DNA of 64,000 bases, from positions 124,001 to 188,000 of the forward strand of contig NZ_CP046175.1 of NCBI RefSeq assembly GCF_009708215.1. Direction: 5' to 3'. This document shows positions 15,823 through 24,661 of this stretch, piece after piece. The first letter of the stretch is position 1; every line of letters starts with the position of its first letter. The position numbers were made by a program, and so were the translations under genes. The notes under the pieces were generated by a model that was not told the DNA's origin, did not search any database, and was given only the letters and a program-made list of their open reading frames with translations. This DNA is from Occultella kanbiaonis (GTDB lineage: Bacteria; Actinomycetota; Actinomycetes; Actinomycetales; Beutenbergiaceae).

Positions 15823-16248
15823 TCAGGCGTCGGTGGTGGCGGTGAGGCCGCTGACGGCGTCGAGGGCCACGCGTTCGGTGCCGACCATCACGGTCGGCAC
15901 CTGGTCGGCGTACGAGACGGCGCTCGCAATCCCGGTGTGGGTCGCGCCGTCCGCGTCGAGATAGCTGACCTCACGGCCGAGCAGCTCGGCGGCAGCGGAT
16001 CGCATCTGCAGGGAGAAGGACTCCTCGGTCAGGCGCGCCAGCGAGGTGAGCTGCTCCATGCTGGCCAGCTGCGTGGTCTGCTGGATCATCTGGGTGGTGT
16101 CCATCGGCGAGGACGGGTCCTGGTTGCGCAGCTGGGTGACCAGCAGTTCAAGGAACACCTCGGAGTCGAGGGTCTGCTTCGGCGCGGCCGGTGTGGGGGG
16201 CGCGCCGGCGGCGGCACCGACCGGTGGGATGGGCGTCGAGATGGGCAT
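15823..16248 (-). CDS. flgD: Hook-capping protein FlgD
   Basis: FlgD caps the growing hook. The N-terminal export and capping region is clear: SEVFLELLVTQLRNQDPSSP followed by MDTTQMIQQTTQLASMEQLT (about residues 30-70). The 141-residue protein has a short C-terminal part (REVSYLDADGATHTGIASAV), typical of the shorter Gram-positive FlgD forms that lack the full FnIII/tudor region. It lies between fliK and flgE in standard order, 15 bases after fliK. Confidence 0.93.
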   Translation of the reverse strand: MPISTPIPPVGAAAGAPPTPAAPKQTLDSEVFLELLVTQLRNQDPSSPMDTTQMIQQTTQLASMEQLTSLARLTEESFSLQMRSAAAELLGREVSYLDADGATHTGIASAVSYADQVPTVMVGTERVALDAVSGLTATTDA

Positions 16249-16263
16249 CGGGGTCTCCTTCTG

Positions 16264-17757
16264 TCAGAGCAGGACGTCGAGTGCGGCGGCTCCGCCGGGG
16301 CGACCGGGCGCTCGGCCGGCCTCGGACGGGCGTGGGGCGTGGCCGGGTCCGGGAGCCTGGATCGGACCGGGGGCGGGTTCGCGGCGACGCGCATCGTCAC
16401 CGTCGGCGTCGGCCCTGGCGCCCGCGCCCGGGTGGTCCCCGGGTCCGGCGTCCAGGTCGAGCGTGGCGGTCAGGCCGCCGGCGGCGAGGTCACGGCGAAG
16501 GTCCGGGAGGATCGCCCGCAGCGCCTCGCGGCCGGCGTCCGGCGTGTGCAGCTCGATCCGGATCCCGTCCGCGCCGATGTGGGCCCGGACGGCGATCGGC
16601 CCGAGGTGGTCCGGGGTGACGTTGATCGTGAGCGTGTGCTGCCCTGCCGGTGTCGAGCGCAGGGTGAGGAGGCCGTCGAGCAGCTGCGCTGTGGCCGGCC
16701 AGGGTGACGCGGACGGCCCGACGGCGGGGCTCGCCGTCGCGGTGACGGGCACGTTGGGCACCGGTGCGGTCAGGGGCGCCGTCAGGGTGGGCGCCGACGC
16801 AGGGTCCCGGCCGGCGGTGGGTGCGCCGCCCGAGGGTGCCGTGCCGACGGAGGGTGCGCCAGGGGTGTCGCCGTCGGAACCGGCCGATGCCCACCGGCTC
16901 AGCCCTGCCGTCGCCGAGTCCGGGTCCCCGAGGACCGGGGCCGGCTGTCCGGCGGTCTGGTTCGGCGAGGCGGCGCCGGTGCCCGCCGGACCCGGCTCGG
17001 TGGCGCCGGTCAGGGGGCCCGCGGCGCCGGCCGTGGTGACGGCGTCCGGTGCGGCGGCGACGCCCGGTGACGCGGCGGTGCCCGCAGTGCCGGCGCCGCC
17101 GTTCGTGCCGACGGCGACCGCTGTGCCCGAACCGCCCGTTGTGCCCGAACCGCCCGCGGTGCCCGGGGCGCCCAGTGTGCCCGGGGCGCCCACCGTGCCT
17201 GAGGTGCTCGAGTTGCCCGGGGCGCCCGCGGCACGGAAGTGCCCGGCCGTCGCCGAACCGGCCACGACCGACGGTGCACCGAGGGGACCGACGGAGCCGT
17301 TGGAACCGTCCGAACCAGCCGGACCGCCGCCCGCGCTCGGGGCCGGCGTCGCGCCGTCGGGGTCTGCCGCGGCTGCGAGGCCGGCGCCGTCTGTCGCGGC
17401 GTCAATGACGCCCGGAGCACCCGCGGCCGCCGGCGTCACTCCGAGCGGGGCGCCGGCCGTGCCGCCGGGCACAGCGGCCGGTGGTGGTCCGGCCGGTGTC
17501 GGCGCCGGAGTCGGCCCGGCCGGGGTCGCCCCGAGCCCGGCGGTCGCGTCGGTCCCGGGCCCGGGCTCAGCGGACTCCGCCCGGTGACCGGACCGGTCGG
17601 TCGGCCGGGTGTTCCGGGGTTCGTACGGTGTCGCGGTGTGCGCGGACAACACGTCCTGGAACGCCGGCCCGGACCGGTCGGTCCGAGGGTGGGCCGGGAC
17701 CGCTCCGGCCGACGGTCCGAGTGGTCGGGTGGTCGAGGGGAAGGTCGGTGCGCTCAT
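16264..17757 (-). CDS. fliK: Hook-length control protein FliK
   Basis: FliK measures hook length and triggers the FlhB switch. The 497-residue protein is very rich in Ala, Gly, Pro and Thr through about residue 330, as expected for the extended ruler part. The conserved C-terminal substrate-switch domain follows (about 350-440): LTLRSTPAGQHTLTINVTPD, then HLGPIAVRAHIGADGIRIEL. ATG at 17757 overlaps the preceding NlpC/P60 gene by four bases. Low-complexity repeats in the middle (GTxGxxGxx) make homologues hard to align. Confidence 0.88.
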   Translation of the reverse strand: MSAPTFPSTTRPLGPSAGAVPAHPRTDRSGPAFQDVLSAHTATPYEPRNTRPTDRSGHRAESAEPGPGTDATAGLGATPAGPTPAPTPAGPPPAAVPGGTAGAPLGVTPAAAGAPGVIDAATDGAGLAAAADPDGATPAPSAGGGPAGSDGSNGSVGPLGAPSVVAGSATAGHFRAAGAPGNSSTSGTVGAPGTLGAPGTAGGSGTTGGSGTAVAVGTNGGAGTAGTAASPGVAAAPDAVTTAGAAGPLTGATEPGPAGTGAASPNQTAGQPAPVLGDPDSATAGLSRWASAGSDGDTPGAPSVGTAPSGGAPTAGRDPASAPTLTAPLTAPVPNVPVTATASPAVGPSASPWPATAQLLDGLLTLRSTPAGQHTLTINVTPDHLGPIAVRAHIGADGIRIELHTPDAGREALRAILPDLRRDLAAGGLTATLDLDAGPGDHPGAGARADADGDDARRREPAPGPIQAPGPGHAPRPSEAGRAPGRPGGAAALDVLL

Positions 17758-18464
17758 CGGGAGCCCGCCGTCACCACGTCGCGGGCAGCCGCGGTGGCCA
17801 GGTCCTGCCCGCCGGTCGGCAGCACGCGTCGGATCGAGGTGATGTCCGCGTCGGTCTCGAACATGTCCCTGATCTGCACGTCCTGCCCGGGCCGCGGGGA
17901 GTGCAGCACCTGGTTGTCGCCGAGGTAGATCATCACGTGGCCGCCGCCGCGGGTGATGATCAGGTCACCGGGCCGGGCCTGGGCGAGCGAGGCCACCTCG
18001 GTGCCGATCGTCATCTGCGCTCGGGCGGTGCGGGGCACGTCCACGCCGAGGTCCTTCATGGCGAGCTGCACCAGGCCGGAGCAGTCCAGGCCGCCCTCGG
18101 CGAGCGACTCCCCGCCCCAGACGTAGGGGGTACCGAGGTACTTCCGGGCCGCCGTGACGAGGTCGGCGCCGGTGGCGGTGCCGGCGGTGACGGGTGTCCC
18201 GCTCGTGCCGGCCGGCGCCGTCGGGACCACGTCAGCCGAACCGGTCCCGCCGGCCTGCGCGGTGGCGAGCGCCGTGGCGAACAGCGCCTGGTCGGCGCCG
18301 GCGGTCGCGCCGGTGAGCCCGCCCGTCGACGTGGCCGTCGCCGTGGTGGTCGCCGAGGTGGCGGACGCGGACGCGGTCACGACGGGCGCCTGGATCGTCG
18401 CGGACAGCTGCGCCATCGTCTGCTCGATCTGCCCGATCCGGGCGGAGATCATCGCGATCGTCAT
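17754..18464 (-). CDS. NlpC/P60 peptidoglycan hydrolase of the flagellar operon
   Basis: The C-terminal NlpC/P60 domain (about residues 110-210) cleaves peptide cross-bridges of cell-wall peptidoglycan. The catalytic Cys lies in GGLDCSGLVQLAMKDLGVDV, the His in GGGHVMIYLGDNQVLHSPRP. ATG at 18464 overlaps the fliJ stop (ATGA); a longer start at 18494 lies inside fliJ and is less likely. The N-terminus (MTIAMISARIGQIEQTMAQL) is an amphipathic helix, with no Sec or Tat signal peptide. A Ser/Thr/Ala-rich linker follows. The likely job is to open the wall for the rod, replacing FlgJ, with export perhaps by the flagellar type III apparatus; that is inference. Confidence 0.85.
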   Translation of the reverse strand: MTIAMISARIGQIEQTMAQLSATIQAPVVTASASATSATTTATATSTGGLTGATAGADQALFATALATAQAGGTGSADVVPTAPAGTSGTPVTAGTATGADLVTAARKYLGTPYVWGGESLAEGGLDCSGLVQLAMKDLGVDVPRTARAQMTIGTEVASLAQARPGDLIITRGGGHVMIYLGDNQVLHSPRPGQDVQIRDMFETDADITSIRRVLPTGGQDLATAAARDVVTAGSR

Positions 18465-18889
18465 CGGTCCGGCCCCTTCCTCGACCGGGCCCACGCCTGC
18501 CCGGCGGTCTCGTCCAACGCGCCCTGCTCGGCACGGAGGTCCTCGAGCGTCACGAGCGCGGCGTGACGCTCCTCGAGCTTCTCCAACGACGTCGTCGCGG
18601 CGCGCGCGTCGTGGTGTGCGACGCGGGCGGCCTCGACGTCGGTCGCCGATCCGGCCTCAGTGGCGCGCAGCTCTGCGAGAAGGCCGCGCGCGGAGGCGCG
18701 TGCCGCGACCAGGGCCACCAGGGTGGCCCGGTCCTCGACCTCCACCGGGCTCCCGGCAAGGACGCCGGCGAGGCGTTCGGTGCGCCGCACGTCCTCCCGG
18801 TGGCGCCGGTTCGCGCGGGCCAGGTCACCGGCCCGCTGGTCCTGCTGCAGACGGCGTACCCGGAGGAGGCCGGCGAGGGGGAAGTTCAT
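18461..18889 (-). CDS. fliJ: Flagellar export protein FliJ
   Basis: FliJ is the coiled-coil stalk of the FliHIJ export ATPase complex. The 142-residue product begins NFPLAGLLRVRRLQQDQRAG, the usual FliJ opening, and is charged and helical throughout with heptad-like Leu spacing (LAELRATEAGSATDVEAARV, TTSLEKLEERHAALVTLEDL). ATG at 18889 overlaps the fliI stop by four bases. Sequence conservation in this family is low, so operon position supports the call. Confidence 0.87.
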   Translation of the reverse strand: MNFPLAGLLRVRRLQQDQRAGDLARANRRHREDVRRTERLAGVLAGSPVEVEDRATLVALVAARASARGLLAELRATEAGSATDVEAARVAHHDARAATTSLEKLEERHAALVTLEDLRAEQGALDETAGQAWARSRKGPDR

Positions 18890-20217
18890 CGGGCGCCTCC
18901 CAGCGCTCGGGCGAGCCCGGCGAGCCGGGCCCACGAATCGTCGGCCGGGGCGGCCTCGGACAGTTCCTGGAGCAGGAACGCGTCGATCTGGCCGGCGTGC
19001 TCGAGGGCGGCGTCAACGAGCGGGTTCGCGCCGCGCTGATAGGCACCCACGTCCAGCAGGTCGCGCGCGGCGGCACGGGCGGCGAGCACCCGGCGCAGGG
19101 TGGTGGCGTCGGCACGTTGCTGCGGCGCCGTGACCCGGTTCGCGAGCCGGCTGATCGAGGCGAGCGGGTCGACCGAGGGGAAGTGGCCGGCCACGGCGAG
19201 CTTGCGGTCGAGCACCACGTGCCCGTCCAGGATGGACCGGGCCGAGTCCGCGATCGGCTCGTTGTGGTCGTCGCCGTCGACGAGCACCGTGTAGATGCCC
19301 GTCACGGACCCCTGCGCCGCAGTGCCGGCGCGCTCCAGGAGTTCGGCCAGCAGTGAGAAGGTCGACGGCGGGTAGCCACGGGTGGCCGGCGGCTCGCCCA
19401 CGGACAGCCCGATCTCCCGCTGCGCCATGGCGACCCGGGTCAGGGAGTCCATCATCAGCATCACGTGGGCGCCGCCGTCCCGGAACGACTCGGCGATCCG
19501 GGTCGCCACGAACGCGGCGCGCAGCCGCACCAGCGCGGGCTCGTCGGACGTGGCCACGACCACCACGGATCGAGCCAGACCCTCCGGACCGAGATCGTCC
19601 TCGAGGAACTCCCGGACCTCACGTCCACGTTCACCGACCAGCGCGATCACCGAGACCTCGGCCTCGGTGCCACGCGCCACCATGGACAGCAGCGATGACT
19701 TCCCGACGCCGGAGCCGGCGAACAGCCCGAGCCGCTGACCACGCCCGACGCTGGTCAGGGTGTCCAGGACGCGGACCCCCAGGCTCAGCGGCTCGGCCAC
19801 CCGGGCACGGTCGAGCGGCGCCGGCGCCGAGTTCGCGACCGGCACGTGCCGCACGTGGGTGAGCGGTCCGCGGCCGTCGATCGGTCGGCCAAGGCCGTCC
19901 AGGACCCGGCCGAACAGGCCCGCACCGGTGGGCACCAGGATCCCGGTCCCGCGCGTCCGCGCGGGAGCGCCGGCGACCAGACCGGTCATCCGGCCGAGCG
20001 GCATGCACCGCACCCCCGCGGAGGTGGCCGCGACCACCTCGGCGTGCACCGCCGTCGGGCCCTCGCCCACGGTGACCAGCTCTCCGATGGGCGCCTCCAG
20101 CCCGGCGATCTCGAGACCGAGACCGACCGCGCTGGTGACCACGCCGACCCGCTCCGGCCGTGCGGCCCGCAGCGCGCGGGCGAAGCGAGCCGGGTGTGGC
20201 CGCAGGGTCGCGGTCAT
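18886..20217 (-). CDS. fliI: Flagellum-specific ATPase FliI
   Basis: FliI is the hexameric export ATPase related to the F1 beta subunit. The Walker A loop is GLFAGSGVGKSSLLS (about residues 164-178), the Walker B region is HVMLMMDSLTRVAMAQREIG, and the family motif PPATRGYPPSTFSLLAELLE follows. The 443-residue length is normal. ATG at 20217 overlaps the fliH stop by four bases (ATGA). The gene lies in the standard fliG-fliH-fliI-fliJ order. Confidence 0.97.
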   Translation of the reverse strand: MTATLRPHPARFARALRAARPERVGVVTSAVGLGLEIAGLEAPIGELVTVGEGPTAVHAEVVAATSAGVRCMPLGRMTGLVAGAPARTRGTGILVPTGAGLFGRVLDGLGRPIDGRGPLTHVRHVPVANSAPAPLDRARVAEPLSLGVRVLDTLTSVGRGQRLGLFAGSGVGKSSLLSMVARGTEAEVSVIALVGERGREVREFLEDDLGPEGLARSVVVVATSDEPALVRLRAAFVATRIAESFRDGGAHVMLMMDSLTRVAMAQREIGLSVGEPPATRGYPPSTFSLLAELLERAGTAAQGSVTGIYTVLVDGDDHNEPIADSARSILDGHVVLDRKLAVAGHFPSVDPLASISRLANRVTAPQQRADATTLRRVLAARAAARDLLDVGAYQRGANPLVDAALEHAGQIDAFLLQELSEAAPADDSWARLAGLARALGGAR

Positions 20218-20828
20218 GACGGGGCCTGGGTGAGGGCGGCCCGGGCGCGTCCGAGCGCCGTGCGGATGCCGGCGTCGAGGAAGCCGGCGTCGAGGTCCAC
20301 CATCGCGTCGCCGCGGGTGAGAGCGGCGTCGGCGACCAGGTCGACCGGCGCCTGCGCCCCGGCGAGGGTTGCGATGTCGTCCGGGTGCATCCGGACGGTC
20401 CGGACCACCTCGTGCCGGACCCCGGCCAGAGCCCTGGTGAGGGCGGCGCGGGCGCTCGTGTCGCCGTCGGCCAGCTCGATGCCGAGCACGGCCTCGGCGA
20501 GGTCGACGGCGGCGGCGGCCAGCTGGTCCTGGGCGTCCAACAGGGTCGTGGTCTCCCGGGCATCGAGGCGCGCAGCGGCAGCGGACAGTGCCGCCACGGC
20601 GCCGGCGGTGGCGGCGCTCCGTTCGGCGTCGTGCCGTTCGTGCTCGGTCTCCAGCTCGGTGAGCCGCTCGGCGAGCGTGGCCCGGGCGGCGCGTAGACCC
20701 GCGGCGTATCCGGCCGCGTGCCCTCGGCGCTGCGCCTGCTCCTGGCCGCGTGGGTCCGGGCTCGCCCCGGTGGCGGGGAAGACCGCAGGCGCGAACGCCG
20801 CCGGCAGCCGGCCTGCGTCAGTCGACAT
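20214..20828 (-). CDS. fliH: Flagellar export ATPase regulator FliH
   Basis: FliH is the peripheral stalk of the export ATPase. The 204-residue protein has a helical N-terminal half (AAGYAAGLRAARATLAERLT, ELETEHERHDAERSAA) and a C-terminal V-ATPase-subunit-E-like domain with VRMHPDDIATLAGAQAPVDL and ALTRGDAMVDLDAGFLDAGI, the usual FliH ending. ATG at 20828 overlaps the fliG stop by 11 bases. The open frame extending upstream to 21278 overlaps fliG and is a shadow. Confidence 0.92.
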   Translation of the reverse strand: MSTDAGRLPAAFAPAVFPATGASPDPRGQEQAQRRGHAAGYAAGLRAARATLAERLTELETEHERHDAERSAATAGAVAALSAAAARLDARETTTLLDAQDQLAAAAVDLAEAVLGIELADGDTSARAALTRALAGVRHEVVRTVRMHPDDIATLAGAQAPVDLVADAALTRGDAMVDLDAGFLDAGIRTALGRARAALTQAPS

Positions 20829-21837
20829 AGCGGTCCTCCGAGCCGCGCACGACCACGAGGTCGCCGCTCGCCTCGAGGCTCCGCATCGCGAGCACCACCT
20901 CGGTGCGGGCGTCCTCGACCTGGGATGCCCGCAGCCGCACCGGGCGGGCGGCTTCCTCCTCCAGGACCTCCCGGTTCCGGGCGGAGATGTTGCCGGTGAT
21001 CTTGTCGGTGATCGCCGGCGCCGCGCCGCGGAGCGCGATCGCGAGGGTGGCCGGGTCGATCCCGCGCAGCACCTGCTGCATGTCCAGGTCATCCACGTGC
21101 ACCACGTCCGCGAACGTGAGCAGCCTGGCCCGGACCTCCTCGGCGAGCTCCGGGTCGAGCCGGTCGAGCCCTTCGAGGACGGCGGTCTCGGTGCGCTTGT
21201 CGGCCCGGTTGATGATCTCGACCAGCGGTGCCACGCCGCCGACGGTGTCCGCGGGCTCGCGGGACGCGGCCGCGGCACCCGCGCGCTGCTTGAGCGACTC
21301 GGCGATGATCGAGACCGCCTCGGGCGACGTGGGCCCCATGGTGGCGATGCGCCGTGCGAGCTGGGGTCGCAGCTGGTCCGGGAGCGCGGCGAGCGCGCCC
21401 GAGGCGCGCTCGGGGCGCAGGTGCGCGAGCACCAGCGCGATGGTCTGCGGGTGCTCGCCGTCGAGCAGCTGGAGCAGGTGCGGATCCTCGACGGTCTCGA
21501 GGAACTCGAACTGTTGGCCCGCCATGGTGGACTCCACCCGGGTCATCACGCCGGCGGCCCGCTCGGAACCGAACGAGGCCTCCAGCAGGCCCGTCGCCAC
21601 GTCCTTGCCGCCGCGGGACCGGAACCGGCCGGTGATCGTGGAGTCGTGGACCTCGGAGATGACCGCGTCGGCGACCGCTGGGTCGACCCGGCGCAACCGG
21701 ACGATCTCCGCCGTGATCTCCTCGGCCTCGGCCTCGGAGAACTGCTGCATCACCTTGGCGGCGCGCTCGGTGTCCAGCTGCATGAGCAGCAGGGCTGCCT
21801 TCTGCACGCCGGTCAGGTCGGTGTCGGTCGCGCTCAC
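20818..21837 (-). CDS. fliG: Flagellar motor switch protein FliG
   Basis: FliG receives torque from the stator and sits on FliF. The 339-residue protein has the N-terminal TGVQKAALLLMQLDTERAAK opening, the middle EDPHLLQLLDGEHPQTIALV (about residues 120-139), and the C-terminal domain with FADVVHVDDLDMQQVLRGID and LEEEAARPVRLRASQVEDAR. GTG at 21837 overlaps the fliF stop by four bases. All three FliG domains are present at normal length. Confidence 0.97.
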   Translation of the reverse strand: MSATDTDLTGVQKAALLLMQLDTERAAKVMQQFSEAEAEEITAEIVRLRRVDPAVADAVISEVHDSTITGRFRSRGGKDVATGLLEASFGSERAAGVMTRVESTMAGQQFEFLETVEDPHLLQLLDGEHPQTIALVLAHLRPERASGALAALPDQLRPQLARRIATMGPTSPEAVSIIAESLKQRAGAAAASREPADTVGGVAPLVEIINRADKRTETAVLEGLDRLDPELAEEVRARLLTFADVVHVDDLDMQQVLRGIDPATLAIALRGAAPAITDKITGNISARNREVLEEEAARPVRLRASQVEDARTEVVLAMRSLEASGDLVVVRGSEDRYVD

Positions 21838-23423
21838 ACCGGGCGCCGTTCGTCCATCAGGTCACGCAGGGCCTCTGCCATGCGCTCCGGATCGTGCTCG
21901 GCGATGGCGTCGAGCTCGGCGCGCTTGCGGAGCAGGTCCTCCGGCCCGTTGTCCAGGAACGGTGGCGGTGGCAGTTCCAACCGGGGCTCGGATTCGCCCA
22001 GCAGCTCCGGCTGGTGCTCGTCCTCGAGCTGCTCGATGGTCGCCGGGCCGAGGTCGATCGACCTCCGCTCCTGGCGGCGGTTGCGCCGGGCGTAGATGAC
22101 GAGCGCGATGATGACGGCGGCAAGGACGCCGGCGATGATCATCCCGGTGCGGGTCAGGTCCGCGCGCTGTTGCGCCGCCTCGGCGGCAGCCGCAGCGGCG
22201 AGCGCGTCCTGCGCCTCCTGCGCGGAGGACGTGTCGAACTGCACCGGGGTGACGGTGACCTGGTCACCGCGAGCGGTGTCCACCCCCGCGGCGGTGGCCA
22301 CCAGCGCGGACAGCTCGGCCATGTTCACGGGCGCCGCGGCGGAGGTGTCCACGGCCACCGACACGGACTGGCGGACCAGGGTGCCGGCCGGGATGGACGT
22401 CGTCTGCGTGACGGAGTTGAGCGCGTTGTCGCGCACCTCCGACTCCGAGCTGTAGTCCCCGCCGTCGCCCTCGGAGTCGGGGACGGCGATGTTGTCCGGT
22501 CCGAGGACTCCGGCGCCGGTCCCCGCGGAGCCGGTGTAGGTCTCGGTGGTGCTGGAGGTCGAGTGCGCGGGCGTCCCCTCCGGGGCCGTGAAGCTCTCCT
22601 CGAGCCGCTCGGCCGATTCGGTGGAGACCTGCGCCGCCACCACCACCGTCGAGTTCCCGGCGCCGAGCACCTGGTCGAGCATGGCCTGGACCTGCGCGCG
22701 GACCCGCTCCTCGTGGTCGCTCGCCTGTTGGTCCGGGGTGCCGGTGGCACCCTGCCCGACGGCGGAGAGGACTCGTCCGGTGGCGTCGATGACGGCGACG
22801 TCCGTGGGGGACATCCCGTCGATGGACGCCGACGTGAGGTGCACGATGGCCTGCACCTGGTCGGAGTTGAGCGAGACACCCTCCTCGGTCTCGATGAAGA
22901 CCGACGCGGTCGGGTTCGTGGCCTGGGACACGAACACGGTCTCCTCCGGGATCGCGAGCCGCACCGAGGCGGTCCGGACGCCGGTCATGGCGCCGATGGT
23001 CGCGGCCAGCTCGCCCTCGATGGCGCGCTGATAGGTGACCTCCTGCTGGAACTCACTGGTCGTCACGCCCATGTCGTCGAGTAGCGAGTACCCGCCGGTG
23101 GACGAGCTCGGCAGCCCCGCGGCGGCCGCCTGCAGGCGCTGGTCGTACACGGCGTCCTCGGGGACGAGCACCGTGGAGCCGCCGTCGGTGAGCTGGTACT
23201 CGACGCCGTTGGTGCGGAGCTGGTCCACGATCGTGTTCGCGTCCGAGGGCGACAGTCCGGAGAACAGCGGCGCGAAGGACGGGCGGGTGAGCCAGGACGA
23301 GAGCGCGACGGTGCCGAGGACGAGCACGGCGATCCCGATCAGCGCCAGCGTGCGCTGAGCGAGGCTGAACGAGCGGACCGACTCCATCAGCCGGCCGAAC
23401 CAGGACGTCAGGGTCGCCGCCAT
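21834..23423 (-). CDS. fliF: Flagellar MS-ring protein FliF
   Basis: FliF forms the MS ring, the base for rotor assembly. The 529-residue protein has a first membrane segment (ALIGIAVLVLGTVALSSWLT, about residues 27-46) and a second near residue 440 (GMIIAGVLAAVIIALVIYAR). The YscJ/FliF domain lies between them, with FAPLFSGLSPSDANTIVDQL and SVRLAIPEETVFVSQATNPT. The acidic C-terminal tail is the FliG-binding part. ATG at 23423 shares one base with the fliE stop. Confidence 0.97.
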   Translation of the reverse strand: MAATLTSWFGRLMESVRSFSLAQRTLALIGIAVLVLGTVALSSWLTRPSFAPLFSGLSPSDANTIVDQLRTNGVEYQLTDGGSTVLVPEDAVYDQRLQAAAAGLPSSSTGGYSLLDDMGVTTSEFQQEVTYQRAIEGELAATIGAMTGVRTASVRLAIPEETVFVSQATNPTASVFIETEEGVSLNSDQVQAIVHLTSASIDGMSPTDVAVIDATGRVLSAVGQGATGTPDQQASDHEERVRAQVQAMLDQVLGAGNSTVVVAAQVSTESAERLEESFTAPEGTPAHSTSSTTETYTGSAGTGAGVLGPDNIAVPDSEGDGGDYSSESEVRDNALNSVTQTTSIPAGTLVRQSVSVAVDTSAAAPVNMAELSALVATAAGVDTARGDQVTVTPVQFDTSSAQEAQDALAAAAAAEAAQQRADLTRTGMIIAGVLAAVIIALVIYARRNRRQERRSIDLGPATIEQLEDEHQPELLGESEPRLELPPPPFLDNGPEDLLRKRAELDAIAEHDPERMAEALRDLMDERRPV

Positions 23424-23737
23424 CAGGCCTGCATCCTCATGATCTCGTTGAACGCGTCCACGCCCTTGTTCCGGATGGTGGCGACGAGTTCGAGGGTCAC
23501 CTGGGCGCGGGTGGCGGCCAGGGTGGCCTGATGGATGTCGGTGAGGTCACCGCTGACCGCCCTGATGGCGAGTTCGTCCGAGGTGCCCTGCAGGGCCTGC
23601 AGGTCCTCGAGGGCGCCGGTCAGCGCCGTGCCGAACCCGTCCGTCCCGGAGGTCGGGGCGGCCCGGTCGAGCCCGTCGGGGCGAGCGGCGGCGGTCGGAA
23701 GCGCGGCGCCGAGCGCGCCGATGGCTTCGATGGGCAT
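23423..23737 (-). CDS. fliE: Flagellar hook-basal body protein FliE
   Basis: FliE is the adaptor between the MS ring and the rod. The 104-residue product ends with the family signature QATLAATRAQVTLELVATIR followed by NKGVDAFNEIMRMQ. The start is ATG 23737, sharing one base with the flgC stop. The same frame stays open upstream through flgC, but that part is a shadow. Order flgB-flgC-fliE-fliF is standard. Confidence 0.95.
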   Translation of the reverse strand: MPIEAIGALGAALPTAAARPDGLDRAAPTSGTDGFGTALTGALEDLQALQGTSDELAIRAVSGDLTDIHQATLAATRAQVTLELVATIRNKGVDAFNEIMRMQA

Positions 23738-24126
23738 CAGTTTCGTCCGATCTGGAGGGCGGCTGTGTAGGTGTCCTTGGCCCGGTCGACGACGGCGGCC
23801 GAGGCCTGGTAGCCGCGCTGGGCGAGGATGAGCTGCGACATCTGGGCGGCCATGTCGATGTCGGGGTAGCGCACGTAGCCGTCGGCGTCGGCGAGCGGGT
23901 GGTCCGGCTCGTGCACGAGCCGGCCCTCGGCGTCCCCGTACGCGGCACCCTGCACGTACACGCCACCGTCCTCGCCGGCGGTGGCGAGCACGTACCGGGC
24001 CCGGAACGCCTCGCCGTCGGTGCTGGTCACCGTGTTGACGTTGGCGATGTTGTCGCTGATCGCGTCCAGCCACTTGCGGTGCACGGTCAGCCCGGTGCCG
24101 GCCACGCCGATCGCGTCGAAGGTCAT
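23737..24126 (-). CDS. flgC: Flagellar rod protein FlgC
   Basis: FlgC is a proximal rod subunit. The axial-protein motifs are present at both ends: GTGLTVHRKWLDAISDNIAN with VNT at the N-terminus, and YPDIDMAAQMSQLILAQRGY with QASAAVVDRAKD at the C-terminus. The 129-residue length is typical. ATG at 24126 overlaps the flgB stop by four bases. The usual central GVxV motif is represented by DGGVYVQGAAYGDAEGRLVH. Confidence 0.95.
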   Translation of the reverse strand: MTFDAIGVAGTGLTVHRKWLDAISDNIANVNTVTSTDGEAFRARYVLATAGEDGGVYVQGAAYGDAEGRLVHEPDHPLADADGYVRYPDIDMAAQMSQLILAQRGYQASAAVVDRAKDTYTAALQIGRN

Positions 24127-24479
24127 GAGTTCGTCCGCATCGCCGTGCGCAGTGCCGTGAACGGGCCGTCGGCCGCCCGCGCGGCGAACTGGAACCGCAG
24201 CACCGTGTCGATGTTGGAGAGCGTCTCGGTGTCGAGGTTGACGTTGTTGCCGTCGAGCCGGGTCGGCTCGAGGGAGCGTTGCTCGGTGGCGTCGGCGCGC
24301 CCGTCGCCCGCCGCCACGGACCGGGTGATGGCGTCCTCGAACGCGACCCGGCGGGCGGTGTAGTTCGGGGTGTTCACATTCGCGATGTTCGAGGCGATGG
24401 CACGCTGTCGCGCCGACAGGCCATCCAGGGCGCTCGAGATCGCGAGCGCGGTCACGGATTCCAACACAAGGACACTCAC
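24123..24479 (-). CDS. flgB: Flagellar rod protein FlgB
   Basis: FlgB is a proximal rod subunit and the first gene of the long basal-body unit. The family motif SARQRAIASNIANVNTPNYT lies at about residues 22-41, and NNVNLDTETLSNIDTVLRFQ follows in the C-terminal half. GTG at 24479 gives 118 residues. The only good Shine-Dalgarno sequence, AGGTGAG, overlaps that codon and would better serve the GTG four codons later (24467). The true start is therefore uncertain by four residues. A copy of the flagellar 16-bp motif lies 108 bases upstream. Confidence 0.94.
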   Translation of the reverse strand: MSVLVLESVTALAISSALDGLSARQRAIASNIANVNTPNYTARRVAFEDAITRSVAAGDGRADATEQRSLEPTRLDGNNVNLDTETLSNIDTVLRFQFAARAADGPFTALRTAMRTNS

Positions 24480-24586
24480 CTAGCGTCGAGACTGCGATGG
24501 CCGATCCGTGGCCGAGGGGGTGAGCGATCCGTGCTCACTCCCCTCTCTCGGCAGCAGCACGTCGACGGTAAGGGGTCCCGCGTCCT

Positions 24587-24602
24587 CAATGTATAGACAC
24601 TG
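24587..24602 (-). promoter_or_regulatory. Flagellar 16-bp motif, copy before flgB
   Basis: CAATGTATAGACACTG on the plus strand is identical over all 16 bases to the copy before csrA 20 kb away. The core GTATAGAC is at 24591-24598. It lies in the 182-base gap between the fliD-fliS unit and flgB, which has no gene. It is the best candidate control site for the whole flgB-motB unit. Confidence 0.65.
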
Positions 24603-24661
24603 AACACGGTCGGTGTCGCGTTCTCAGCGAGGTCCGGCCGTTCGCGTCTTGACGGGTAGCG

